DNA from: Porphyridium purpureum
Lineage: Eukaryota; Rhodophyta; Bangiophyceae; Porphyridiales; Porphyridiaceae
DNA length: 64,000 nucleotides
Assembly (NCBI GenBank): GCA_008690995.1
Contig: VRMN01000001.1
Span: forward strand, 4,774,001 to 4,838,000
Reading direction: 5' to 3'
This document shows positions 1-8,729 of the stretch, piece by piece. A program made the position numbers and the translations under genes. The first letter of the stretch is position 1; the number at the start of each line of letters is the position of its first letter. The notes below the pieces were generated by a model. The model was not told the DNA's origin and searched no databases. It saw only the letters and a program-made list of their open reading frames with translations.

Positions 1-3000
1 TTCAGCGTCACGTCCCCAATATAAATATACTTGAAGAAGATCGACGTCTCGGCGCGCGTACGCATAGTCTCCACGTTTTCGTCGGGTCGGTACCTGTTTC
101 GAATATTGGCCAACCACGACCCTGCCTCATCCGCACCTCCCCCTGTACCGCCAACACTATCAGACCTCACAATACCTGACCCGCCTCCATTCGACTTCTT
201 CCCGCCCGCTTTCTCCTCTTTCGCGTGGTTGCCTCGCTTGCCCACAGGACCGTCATCGTCAACATCTAGCGCCGACTCCGTGGACAGAAGGTCATCGTCC
301 ATGCCATTGCTCAGGTCAGCTTCGTCGTGCGTACCAGAACTGGAACGGCCTCCGAACAAAAAGAGTTTCATCGAGCGAATGAGGTGGTTGCTGAGAGACG
401 CGTGAATCGGCAGTACGTGTATCATGAAGCTGTCATAGACTGCAATTCCGCCAATGCGCTCGCTCTGCGTGCCGCGGCATAGAAATGCCACTGGAGTTTC
501 GTCTGAAGCTTTGATTTCGCTGAACAGACGCTTTCTCCTCTGTTCGTCTGCCACATTTGTGGCCAGCACAATCGAGTTGCGATTCTTGCGGTGGTGTGCA
601 GAATTTGCCGCCTCCAGATTCACAATGGCAATGTCGGCAAAAGTGAACTCCTGGCTCGTCACCTTGCCTACGTACAGGATATGCTTGCACACAAGCTCAT
701 CCATGCGCAGTTCAAGAAAAGGCGTGCTTGACAGCGAGCTCTTCTGCTTGAGCTTCCAACTCCACGCGTCAAACGAGTACGACAGGAACATGCTTGGAAA
801 AATCTCATCCGCTTGCGCGCTGCTGGAGTGGTGCTCCTTCTTAATAAAGGTAACAAGCGCACGAAGCTTGGCAAAGTATTGCCGGCGGACATCGTAGACG
901 CTGACACCAACGGGCTGAATTTTCATGAAATCCGCAACATAGTGTTTTTGACCCGTATCTACGGCATAGTCAAATAATCGCACCACATCACGAATTCGAG
1001 CAGCGTGCACCAGGAGCTCGGACATTTTTGCGCTTTTGATGTCAGCCAGTTGCAAGCTGTACTTGATGTTGGCCAATTCCTCCTGTACGAGCGCGTTGAA
1101 GGGATTGCGCTTCATCATGATTTTGCGCACAACGTCGAGGATGGTCTGGAACTGCGTGGACGTTGACGTTACACTTAGCGCTGGTATGTTGATGAGAAGT
1201 TGCGCGGCGCGAGAGGCCACCTTCCCACTTTCCTCCATGGCTGCTGGTTGTACAAAGCACATCAACAGCGTAAATGGGTTTTCTGTGATGACCTCGAAAC
1301 GTCCCTTGCGTGCCAGTGGTTGTGCGAGCTCAGAGCGCAAAGAGCGGTCCACCCAATAAGTGCCGTATTGGAAAAGATCGAGCGACCTGGTCACTGCAAA
1401 AATCTCAGCACCTTCAAGCTCCATTTGAAACTCCTTCTCGTTCAGCAGCTCGTCTGATTCTTTGCCGACCACACGAAGTGTCATTTTCTCCGAAGCAAGC
1501 ACCGCGATGCTCGGCATCTCAGCCGCCTTGAATAGAACCTGCTCGTCAAAGACCTGGATCGAGAATATTGGCACCCGCTTGAACGCTTCAGCCATGGCAA
1601 GCGACTCTTGCGTGCGCACACGAGAAAAGGTAAACGGATCCTTCTCGTCCACGGACCCAGTAGAAGGGAGCCGCGACTTCTCTGAAGGGTCCGGCTGCTC
1701 CATTTCGCGAAATAAGATGCGAAGGCTACCTGCGCCCCGGTCGCCAATCCACGCGGGAGCCGCGAGGTCACTCACAGATATTGGTCCGTCTCCCACCCCA
1801 TCGTAATCGTCATCCTCGCCATTCTTCTCACTCCCGGCCGCATGGACGAACGCTGGGTCCAGCATATGCGGTCCGGCAAAAAACAGATCTCGCTCAGCAA
1901 ATGCCGGTGGCCAGGCAACAAACACTGCGTCGCGTCGGTCAGGGCTCCATATGAAGCGAAGCGTGTATACCTGAATCGTATTCTGGAACGCGTCCTGCTC
2001 GATCGCGTTGCCGCGATCATACTCAGCACACGGCGCAAAAGCATGGAATGGTGATGTCTGCTTCGACGTCATAATACTTAGCAGAGCGCCACCCTCATGA
2101 TCATCAGAAGGCGTGCGCGGGAGTCCTCCGTCCAGCAGCGTGTTTAGATCGATTTGCTTCGCGCTCATAAGGAAGCCACGACGCGGATTGTTGTCGTGCG
2201 CCCCGACGTCCAGCTTCTGAGGAAGCGTAATATCCACAGACAATGAACGTAGTGAAGCGTCGCGCTGCACGAGCTGCAACGGAGCGGGAAACAGGTCTGC
2301 CCGCGTGAGACGTAAAAACGCCTCGGCGGCGCCCAGCGAGACATGGAGCCCGTTGCCCGGTTCAAGATTATTCCACAAATCGAGCTCAAGATCTGTCATC
2401 GAAACTTTGAGCTTCAGCTTGCGCAGAAGCGTTATGAAAGTGTCTGGACAAATCGGCGCAGCGCCGGGCCATGCGCGGCGCGGCGGCGCCTTGAACGATG
2501 GGTTCTTTGACGCAAACATCTTGCCCAGGTGCATCAGCGTCGAAACACCATCTGAAAACACGACCGAGCGGGGCGCATACGAAGAAGTCTTTGGAGTGAA
2601 CCGCACCAGTATTTCAAACTCCAGGTCTAGCCTTCGCGTACGCATTTTAGCGTACGTGTCATGACCCACTGGCAAATACGATTCCCACGGTATCACGAGC
2701 GCTCGCTTCGCTGCATCCTCCGCTGTGTCTGCAAAACGAGGGAGCACATCAACAACACGGACCTCGTACAGAGTAGATGGCTCCAGCCTTGAACGCCCTT
2801 CTCTGTGATCGTGGTCCGGGAACGGAATCACTGCCCAGTGATTGGTGGGATCATGCCCATCAAGGCAGTGCCAGGTGGGAAAGATTCCTAACCGCAATGT
2901 CTGGATCGAAATGATCGAGACGGTTTCTGGTTGATACACGCGCGGTTTGAGTTGAACATGCGTACACTCGATCTTGATGGGACTCTTTCGGGTCTTGGAC

Positions 3001-6000
3001 ACAAGCTTAGACAGTGTCAGCCGGAGTTCGCGGGCGTCTAGGTCAACATAGCGCACTTGGTCCATTTGCGCATACGGGCTTTGTGTCGCACAGGCACGAA
3101 TATGCACATCCTGCAGTGCCAGCGTGAGACGACCGTGCATGTAGATACGCATTGCGTCAAACCATGCCGGCTTAGGACTTGGATCTTTCGAAAACGGCGC
3201 AAATCGAGCAAATTGCCGGGTGAAATCAATAAAGGCCGGAAAATATGAATGGTTGTACGAGATGTCAACGCCACGCATCACAAAGTCCGCATCCCAGTAC
3301 AATCGCACCGGGTCAATTCCACGTCGCATAACACCCACACGATGCACGCCAAGCGGAAACGTGAACTCTACACCATACGGCAAGTTCGATGCCTGTTGCA
3401 AGAAGCCAACCTCAGCGCCGGGCTCCTCGACCCCGCTTTCCTTCTCTTCCTTTTTACAGGTCCAGCTTTTTACGTGCAGAATCGGAGTCGGGAAGTCACG
3501 TAGATGCAAAGAAATGTCCTGCAAGCCAAACTCCATACGGCGGAAACCGAGCTGCAAATAGTTTCTTTCATCTGTCAGGTTGGCAATTTCAGTTTGGCAC
3601 CCGTCAAGCTCAAGAAGACGCCGAATATTGTAGGCCGAGACCTCGTCAATCATGCGACGCGTACGGAAAAGGCGATAGTCGGCTCGACCAATGCGCAGGC
3701 TCACCATTGGTGGTGCCCGCAATCGGTGAAACGGCAAACCCGGCGTTAAATACGAAAACTCATCACGAAGCGCAAGGAGGCGGTGCTTGTAAATTGCCCA
3801 GTCCTGCTCGAAAATCATAGCAAGCAGATCATCGGCATGATTTTCCAGCACATGGTCCGGAAGAAATGACAGGCGCTTGTTGAACATACGCATGCGTTTC
3901 AGGCGTTCAGCAGCTTCGTCCTGCCTTAATGGCAACAGCTCGGTGAGATGGCCATTCAGCACGTCGTCCTCGAAATACGCAATCGTGTCGCTACCACGGA
4001 TGTGAAGCTGCGGAAATATCTTGTGCTTCTTAGGCTTGCCCGAACGCACTTTGCGCGCCTTGGCGTCCTCAATGAAGACTTTCATGCGCATCATGAATGA
4101 GCCCCAGCTGTTTCCGTAGTGAACGTCGTACGGCAGAAGAATCCGTGTTCCATTCAGCTCGAATGAAACTTCCAGCGGTTCCTTCACTGGATCGACGGGG
4201 ATTGATGACGGAATCGGATTGTCGTACGTAAACGATTCTGCGTACGCCAGCGGCTCCTCGTTCACAATGTACACCAGGTCTCGACCGCGACCCCACTGCG
4301 GATCGCCCAATTTAAACGGACCCCACTGTCCAATGTAGGCTGAGGCAGACGGGCCGTCCATGAAGCTTGCCGTGAATTTGACACTTATTGCCGTGAGTTC
4401 GATGTTCCGTGTAATCGCATTCAGCGGCTGCTTTTTGGGCGGCGGCATTGGCGGTGAGGCTGTCGGTACGCTGGGCTCGGTCGATGATTCTGGACGCAAT
4501 GACGATGCTTTCGACGACTTCAACGAGGCCAGCGGAAGAAAGAGCAGTTTCAGCGATTCCATTCCCTCCTGAAAATCGGGAGTCCACAAGATCGTGGGCG
4601 AATGAAGCCGCACACGCAGATTCAAACTCTCGTCGCAAAACAATTCGAGGTTTTTCCAATGTGCATGTTCTCGAACAGCGTCTCTCTGCAAATGATACAA
4701 TCGTATCTTGCGCACAAATACGGTAGCTCGAGCTTGCTTATTCTCGTACTGATCACTTGACAAAAGTGAAAGTTCAGTCTCAGACGTACTTTGGAGGTGC
4801 AGCATGACGCCCAGTGTCGCGGCGTCACCAACGACTTCGGAACCGTAAACTATGATTGCAGATTCAGAAATATTAACTTTCAATGTTACGTCAAGGCCCA
4901 CCTTGCGCAGCGCTTTGTCTAGCGGAGATTCAACTGCTGCCTCCGCTTCGCTAGAATCAATTGCAGTTGACGGGGGAGCAACCGTGTCGAGGACGCATGT
5001 GACTGCATCAGAAGAACCATTAGCAAATGTTTTGAGAACCGACGCTTCTGGCACACCCGCGCTCACGGCCGCGGCAGTGCGTTCTGTTCTACTTGCCCAG
5101 TTGTCCCTGGCTTCCACGGGACATTGGGTGTGCGTGCCGTTCGCCGTGCCATTTGATGATGTACCTCGTGCACTCACACCCATCCCAAGCGTCTGCTCTA
5201 CCTCAGCTGGAAACGGTGTACCAATTTCCGAAATACCTTCAGGGGCCGTCCGAGTTGCTTCGTTTTGCTCCTTTTCCTTGGCCTTCATTTCAAAACCAAG
5301 TTCATCTTGTAAAAGCTGGACCGTTCGTGCTGCCGCGGTTGTGTTGCAAGCAACGACCAGGCCTCCGGTGAATAGGCTTACGACTGGACAGGATGTATCA
5401 TCTTGAACCGACAGGTCAAGTTGGACCTTACGCAAAGTCACAAACATCATGGCGCGCTGCTGAAGGAGTGCAGCCACGGTACGTCGTTCTATACTTTTGC
5501 ACCTGATAAGGTCATGAACCAGTGCGTCGGAAGGCACAGGCCCTGGGTCAGCCAAGGACATCTTTGAAATCGAGATGGTGGTGCTTGTTTTCAGGACGGT
5601 GGTGACGGCACCCAGAGCGACCACGTCTGCGCTCGCGATTTGGGCACGAAGGCTCCGATGTCGTTCACCCAAACTAGCTTGAATGCCATTTATATGCACG
5701 CGCACATTCCAGTAGCCCGGAACGAACAGTCTGCGCCGCCACACGATCCTATTACGCACGTCGCTGAACCAGTCTGGACGCAAAGCATTCAACGCTTTCG
5801 TGTTTCCAAGCTGACATGATAACTGTGCATGATCCACGCGCGCGTGTACATTCGAATCAGTATCAGCGCGAATGTGCGCTAAAGAGCCCTCAATGCGGAC
5901 AAAGTCCAACACGCCGAACAAGCGGGGCACGAATAAGGCAAAGGCGGACGGATAGTAGGAAAACCTCAAAAAAGGAGCACGAATGCGTGCAGTGAGCAAG

Positions 6001-6863
6001 TGACGCTTTCGCCCAGACTTTGAGCCAGAAGCCGCAACCTCTGCAGAGACGTGCAGGTCTCCAAACCAAGATTCAGACCTAAATCCGAAAAGGCCGCTGG
6101 GGATACAGACACTCGAGGATGGATTCGCGCATACGAGCAATTTTTCACCGTACAAAATCTCGATGCCGTGTTGCCGTATTTCAAACGTTCTGAAAAGGAG
6201 AAAAATGATGTGCAGTATGCAGTTCGACCAGATGTAAAGTGGATACATCAAAACGAGTGGCAGCGGCACCTTGCTCAACTTGGCCAACCACTCCGACCCT
6301 TTCTTGCGGCGACCTTGTCTTGTTTTTGTTTGCGCAACGTTCTGAGATGTTTTCACATGATTTTCAGTGCCCACAACAGTCGCGGTTGTCGAAGCGCGGC
6401 TAGAATGAGGCACTTCCACAAGGAGCTTGTCAACTTCAATATACATGACCGGAATCCGCACGTACACATTGCCCACAAAGTGCACCGAATAAAGCTTCCA
6501 AGCAAACAAAATGAGCGGTGGCTGCTTGAACCACTGTCGCAGTCCGTGGACCTGCAGCGACGCGGACGTGACATACACGCGCAAAGTCATATCCAAATAG
6601 CGGCATAGAGCGTGCGCGAGCAATTCGGCGATTGCGCACGCCAGCACGCTAGCAACCAGCAATCCGCCCGTGACGTGCAGGAACACGCAGTCATCACACA
6701 CCACGAGCAGCAGCACGCCCAGCAGAATCCCCAGCACGCACGCCAGACTTCGAAGCATTAAGCCCAGCACGATCAACCGCCCATCCGCAGTCTCCTCGCG
6801 CGGCATGCTGTTTTCGCCCTGCGCACGACCGTGCTCGGCCTTGCCGCTCGCAGCGCTCCTCAT
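1..6863 (-). CDS. Bridge-like lipid-transfer protein, Hobbit/SABRE/Fmp27 (BLTP2) family, N-terminal part
   Basis: A single open frame of about 2,287 codons runs leftward off the window, so the C-terminus is missing. The first ~75 residues hold two hydrophobic segments (LIVLGLMLRSLACVLGILLG and a second one ending in AIAELLAHALC), fitting the N-terminal membrane anchor of this family. Around residue 1230 (about 3110-3190) lies a GFWDK-like block, PAWFDAMRIYMHGRLTLALQ, preceded by FAPFSKDPSPK. Near residue 1900 (about 1110-1215) is the family segment STQFQTILDVVRKIM. The last visible residues, FFKYIYIGDVTLN, resemble the start of the C-terminal conserved domain. Members form long hydrophobic grooves that move lipids at ER-plasma membrane contacts; that role is inferred here. 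Low-complexity acidic/Gly-Ser stretches interrupt the frame near 150-330. ATG at 6863 is the first in-frame start after a purine-rich tract; 6806 is an alternative. No intron is needed. VPS13 is less likely because no chorein-type N-terminus is seen. Confidence 0.82.
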   Translation of the reverse strand, partial: MRSAASGKAEHGRAQGENSMPREETADGRLIVLGLMLRSLACVLGILLGVLLLVVCDDCVFLHVTGGLLVASVLACAIAELLAHALCRYLDMTLRVYVTSASLQVHGLRQWFKQPPLILFAWKLYSVHFVGNVYVRIPVMYIEVDKLLVEVPHSSRASTTATVVGTENHVKTSQNVAQTKTRQGRRKKGSEWLAKLSKVPLPLVLMYPLYIWSNCILHIIFLLFRTFEIRQHGIEILYGEKLLVCANPSSSVCIPSGLFGFRSESWFGDLHVSAEVAASGSKSGRKRHLLTARIRAPFLRFSYYPSAFALFVPRLFGVLDFVRIEGSLAHIRADTDSNVHARVDHAQLSCQLGNTKALNALRPDWFSDVRNRIVWRRRLFVPGYWNVRVHINGIQASLGERHRSLRAQIASADVVALGAVTTVLKTSTTISISKMSLADPGPVPSDALVHDLIRCKSIERRTVAALLQQRAMMFVTLRKVQLDLSVQDDTSCPVVSLFTGGLVVACNTTAAARTVQLLQDELGFEMKAKEKEQNEATRTAPEGISEIGTPFPAEVEQTLGMGVSARGTSSNGTANGTHTQCPVEARDNWASRTERTAAAVSAGVPEASVLKTFANGSSDAVTCVLDTVAPPSTAIDSSEAEAAVESPLDKALRKVGLDVTLKVNISESAIIVYGSEVVGDAATLGVMLHLQSTSETELSLLSSDQYENKQARATVFVRKIRLYHLQRDAVREHAHWKNLELFCDESLNLRVRLHSPTILWTPDFQEGMESLKLLFLPLASLKSSKASSLRPESSTEPSVPTASPPMPPPKKQPLNAITRNIELTAISVKFTASFMDGPSASAYIGQWGPFKLGDPQWGRGRDLVYIVNEEPLAYAESFTYDNPIPSSIPVDPVKEPLEVSFELNGTRILLPYDVHYGNSWGSFMMRMKVFIEDAKARKVRSGKPKKHKIFPQLHIRGSDTIAYFEDDVLNGHLTELLPLRQDEAAERLKRMRMFNKRLSFLPDHVLENHADDLLAMIFEQDWAIYKHRLLALRDEFSYLTPGLPFHRLRAPPMVSLRIGRADYRLFRTRRMIDEVSAYNIRRLLELDGCQTEIANLTDERNYLQLGFRRMEFGLQDISLHLRDFPTPILHVKSWTCKKEEKESGVEEPGAEVGFLQQASNLPYGVEFTFPLGVHRVGVMRRGIDPVRLYWDADFVMRGVDISYNHSYFPAFIDFTRQFARFAPFSKDPSPKPAWFDAMRIYMHGRLTLALQDVHIRACATQSPYAQMDQVRYVDLDARELRLTLSKLVSKTRKSPIKIECTHVQLKPRVYQPETVSIISIQTLRLGIFPTWHCLDGHDPTNHWAVIPFPDHDHREGRSRLEPSTLYEVRVVDVLPRFADTAEDAAKRALVIPWESYLPVGHDTYAKMRTRRLDLEFEILVRFTPKTSSYAPRSVVFSDGVSTLMHLGKMFASKNPSFKAPPRRAWPGAAPICPDTFITLLRKLKLKVSMTDLELDLWNNLEPGNGLHVSLGAAEAFLRLTRADLFPAPLQLVQRDASLRSLSVDITLPQKLDVGAHDNNPRRGFLMSAKQIDLNTLLDGGLPRTPSDDHEGGALLSIMTSKQTSPFHAFAPCAEYDRGNAIEQDAFQNTIQVYTLRFIWSPDRRDAVFVAWPPAFAERDLFFAGPHMLDPAFVHAAGSEKNGEDDDYDGVGDGPISVSDLAAPAWIGDRGAGSLRILFREMEQPDPSEKSRLPSTGSVDEKDPFTFSRVRTQESLAMAEAFKRVPIFSIQVFDEQVLFKAAEMPSIAVLASEKMTLRVVGKESDELLNEKEFQMELEGAEIFAVTRSLDLFQYGTYWVDRSLRSELAQPLARKGRFEVITENPFTLLMCFVQPAAMEESGKVASRAAQLLINIPALSVTSTSTQFQTILDVVRKIMMKRNPFNALVQEELANIKYSLQLADIKSAKMSELLVHAARIRDVVRLFDYAVDTGQKHYVADFMKIQPVGVSVYDVRRQYFAKLRALVTFIKKEHHSSSAQADEIFPSMFLSYSFDAWSWKLKQKSSLSSTPFLELRMDELVCKHILYVGKVTSQEFTFADIAIVNLEAANSAHHRKNRNSIVLATNVADEQRRKRLFSEIKASDETPVAFLCRGTQSERIGGIAVYDSFMIHVLPIHASLSNHLIRSMKLFLFGGRSSSGTHDEADLSNGMDDDLLSTESALDVDDDGPVGKRGNHAKEEKAGGKKSNGGGSGIVRSDSVGGTGGGADEAGSWLANIRNRYRPDENVETMRTRAETSIFFKYIYIGDVTL

Positions 6864-7357
6864 CTCTTCGCTCGATGTCCATACACCCCCACCATCGTTC
6901 GGTTCCTTCGTGCCTCCCTCCCGACCCTCCCTCTCCCCACAGGCCCCCCGTCCCGACCAGCCGGCTCGCTCCGTTGCCCTTTTTCTCCGTCTCTGACTCC
7001 CCACTCGCGCAAGTTCTATACACAAACGCACTCGATTTACTATAAACCGCCTTCGAATCTGCTGCAGACACACGCAATTCGCTGACTAGGGTTTTTGCGG
7101 TTCATGTGGGGAGTATCGCACGTACAGTGTGAGAGTACAGCGTGCCGACTGTAAGGTCGATCCCAGCAGTCACGCGTAGGGTTTCTAACGGGTACAGTAT
7201 ATTGGTACAGTGCGAGACTTGCTTAACCTTCGCATAATTATTTTAATCTGCAGCTCATTTTTTAAATGCGCGCTGTGGCATTGTGTTGTGGAAGGGGGTG
7301 AAGAGGAGGAGTGGATGGCGAAGAGGGACAAAGACATAGACAGAGACGCACACGGGG
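6864..7357. promoter_or_regulatory. Divergent promoter, lipid-transfer gene / HscB
   Basis: 494 bp separate two divergent start codons. On the left side the minus strand is purine-rich (about 6905-6955) upstream of the lipid-transfer gene. On the right side the plus strand carries GTACAGT at 7122, 7192 and 7205, and a GTACAGC variant at 7134, then a GA-rich tract at 7291-7335 just before the HscB ATG. The motif recurs in other promoters of this window. Confidence 0.5.
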
Positions 7358-8212
7358 ATGAGGCGGCACGCGTACGTTTGGATGAGACGATACGTCGTCA
7401 GTGGCCGCATACGACAGGATGCGCGCGCGCCGAAAGATTTGCAGCGAGCGCTGCATGTTTCGTTGGCTCGACAGCCGACGCCACCGCGAGACGCGACCGT
7501 GTTGCGACGCGTCGCCGCGCCGGGCCGTTGCGGAATGGCCTCCGCCTCGTGGGAGTGGGTAGAACAGCTTAAATGCCCAGGCTCCGTCTGGCAACCGCGG
7601 CAAGGTCTTGATTGGCCACAGCTCGCTGCTATGCAGAAGGAGGCGTTCAGTTTTTTCGGCTTTCTCGGCAGTGAGGTGCGCTTTGACGTCGATTTCGAGG
7701 TGGTCGAATCCGTGTACAAGCAGCTTCAGCGAAATCTCCACCCAGACAAGCTGGCACAATACCAGGATGAGCGTGAGAAGACCAACCGCGTCGAACTGTC
7801 CCAGTGGCTGAACGACGCGCTCGGCGTGCTGCGCGATCCGGCAACGCGCGCTATGTACATGCTCGAGCAGTTTGGCCATGCACTCGGGGAGCAGGAAGAC
7901 CAGCAAGAACTTTTGGATCCAGAGTTTCTGGCAGAAGTCATGGACCTGCGCGAAAAGATCGAGGAGCTTCTGCAAACTCGTGATCAGGACAGCATTCATG
8001 CAGTGCAGTGCGAGGTTGAGAAGATGAAGCAGCTGTGTTGCCAGAAACTCACGGAGCTCTTTCGTCTGCTCCTATCAGATCAGCGCCAACGAAGAGTAGA
8101 GTCTGAGGAAGCCAGAAGTGTCATTTTGCACAGCGCCAGACGAGAAACAGCTAGACTACAGTACATCCGACGAATGGAATTACTTTTGCGAGACGTGGCA
8201 GACCGCTTCTGA
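7358..8212 (+). CDS. HSCB: HscB/Jac1-type J-domain co-chaperone for Fe-S cluster assembly
   Basis: 284 residues. A basic N-terminal ~60 residues (many Arg, few acidic) looks like a mitochondrial presequence. A J domain follows with the HPD signature at residues 128-130 (LQRNLHPDKLAQ) and the NDALGVLRDPATRAMYML helix typical of HscB. The C-terminal part, starting LLDPEFLAEVMDLREKIEEL, matches the three-helix scaffold-binding domain of HscB. The family delivers the ISU scaffold to an Hsp70 and stimulates its ATPase during Fe-S cluster transfer. The N-terminal zinc finger of animal HSC20 is not evident. The ATG at 7358 follows a GA-rich leader. SEC63, another J-domain protein, is the next gene. 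Confidence 0.93.
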   Translation: MRRHAYVWMRRYVVSGRIRQDARAPKDLQRALHVSLARQPTPPRDATVLRRVAAPGRCGMASASWEWVEQLKCPGSVWQPRQGLDWPQLAAMQKEAFSFFGFLGSEVRFDVDFEVVESVYKQLQRNLHPDKLAQYQDEREKTNRVELSQWLNDALGVLRDPATRAMYMLEQFGHALGEQEDQQELLDPEFLAEVMDLREKIEELLQTRDQDSIHAVQCEVEKMKQLCCQKLTELFRLLLSDQRQRRVESEEARSVILHSARRETARLQYIRRMELLLRDVADRF

Positions 8213-8729
8213 CGCACAGTGCTCACTTCTCACTTTTAATGCTAAGAGACAAGTATGAAGTCATCATTAGAGCAGGAGCTGTTCTTTGGGCCGGCAGTGT
8301 GCCCGCTGCGCGGCTTGGTACCACCAAAGAGGCCTGTCGGCGCTCTATGCGGAATCACTGGCGTCTCTTTTGGAGTCGCGGAGGCAGGCATGTTGCCGAC
8401 TGCGCGCCGAAAACCAGACAGTCGATGAAGCGCGTCCCGCTTGGCGTTCCATGTCGGATCCGCAAAATCGACACGAGAAGCGCGGATGCGCGCCAGGTAA
8501 GGCTATCATACGCATTGCACAGCTCATAGTCCAGGCTCGTCCCAAAGAAATGATTGATTCCGGCGCTGTCTTATTTTTTGTTTTAATAAGAGAAAAGTCT
8601 AATTTGTCATAAACTTGAAATCCCCTTGTGGTGTGCGGTGAATGTCAACGCGGTCGACACGCGCAGAGAAGACGTGCGGGAAGCTGCGGGGAAGAGACGA
8701 CGGCGTGACATCACAGAGCGTTGCCCAAG
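8213..8729. other. Intergenic region HscB-SEC63
   Basis: About 517 bp between two same-strand genes. There is an AT-rich patch at about 8555-8610 and otherwise ordinary GC-rich sequence. Two overlapping open frames of about 100 codons occur (8239-8529 and 8286-8612), but neither shows a recognisable domain. No GTACAGT motif or RNA gene was seen. Confidence 0.4.

Noticed and set aside
31-6608. Many plus-strand open frames of 70-185 codons across 1-6600
   Set aside because: They are antisense to the long lipid-transfer gene, whose minus-strand frame is continuous and carries family motifs. GC-rich codon use creates open antisense frames.
7255-7999. Two overlapping minus-strand frames of 154 and 245 codons
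   Set aside because: Antisense to HscB, which has a complete J domain and C-terminal domain on the plus strand.
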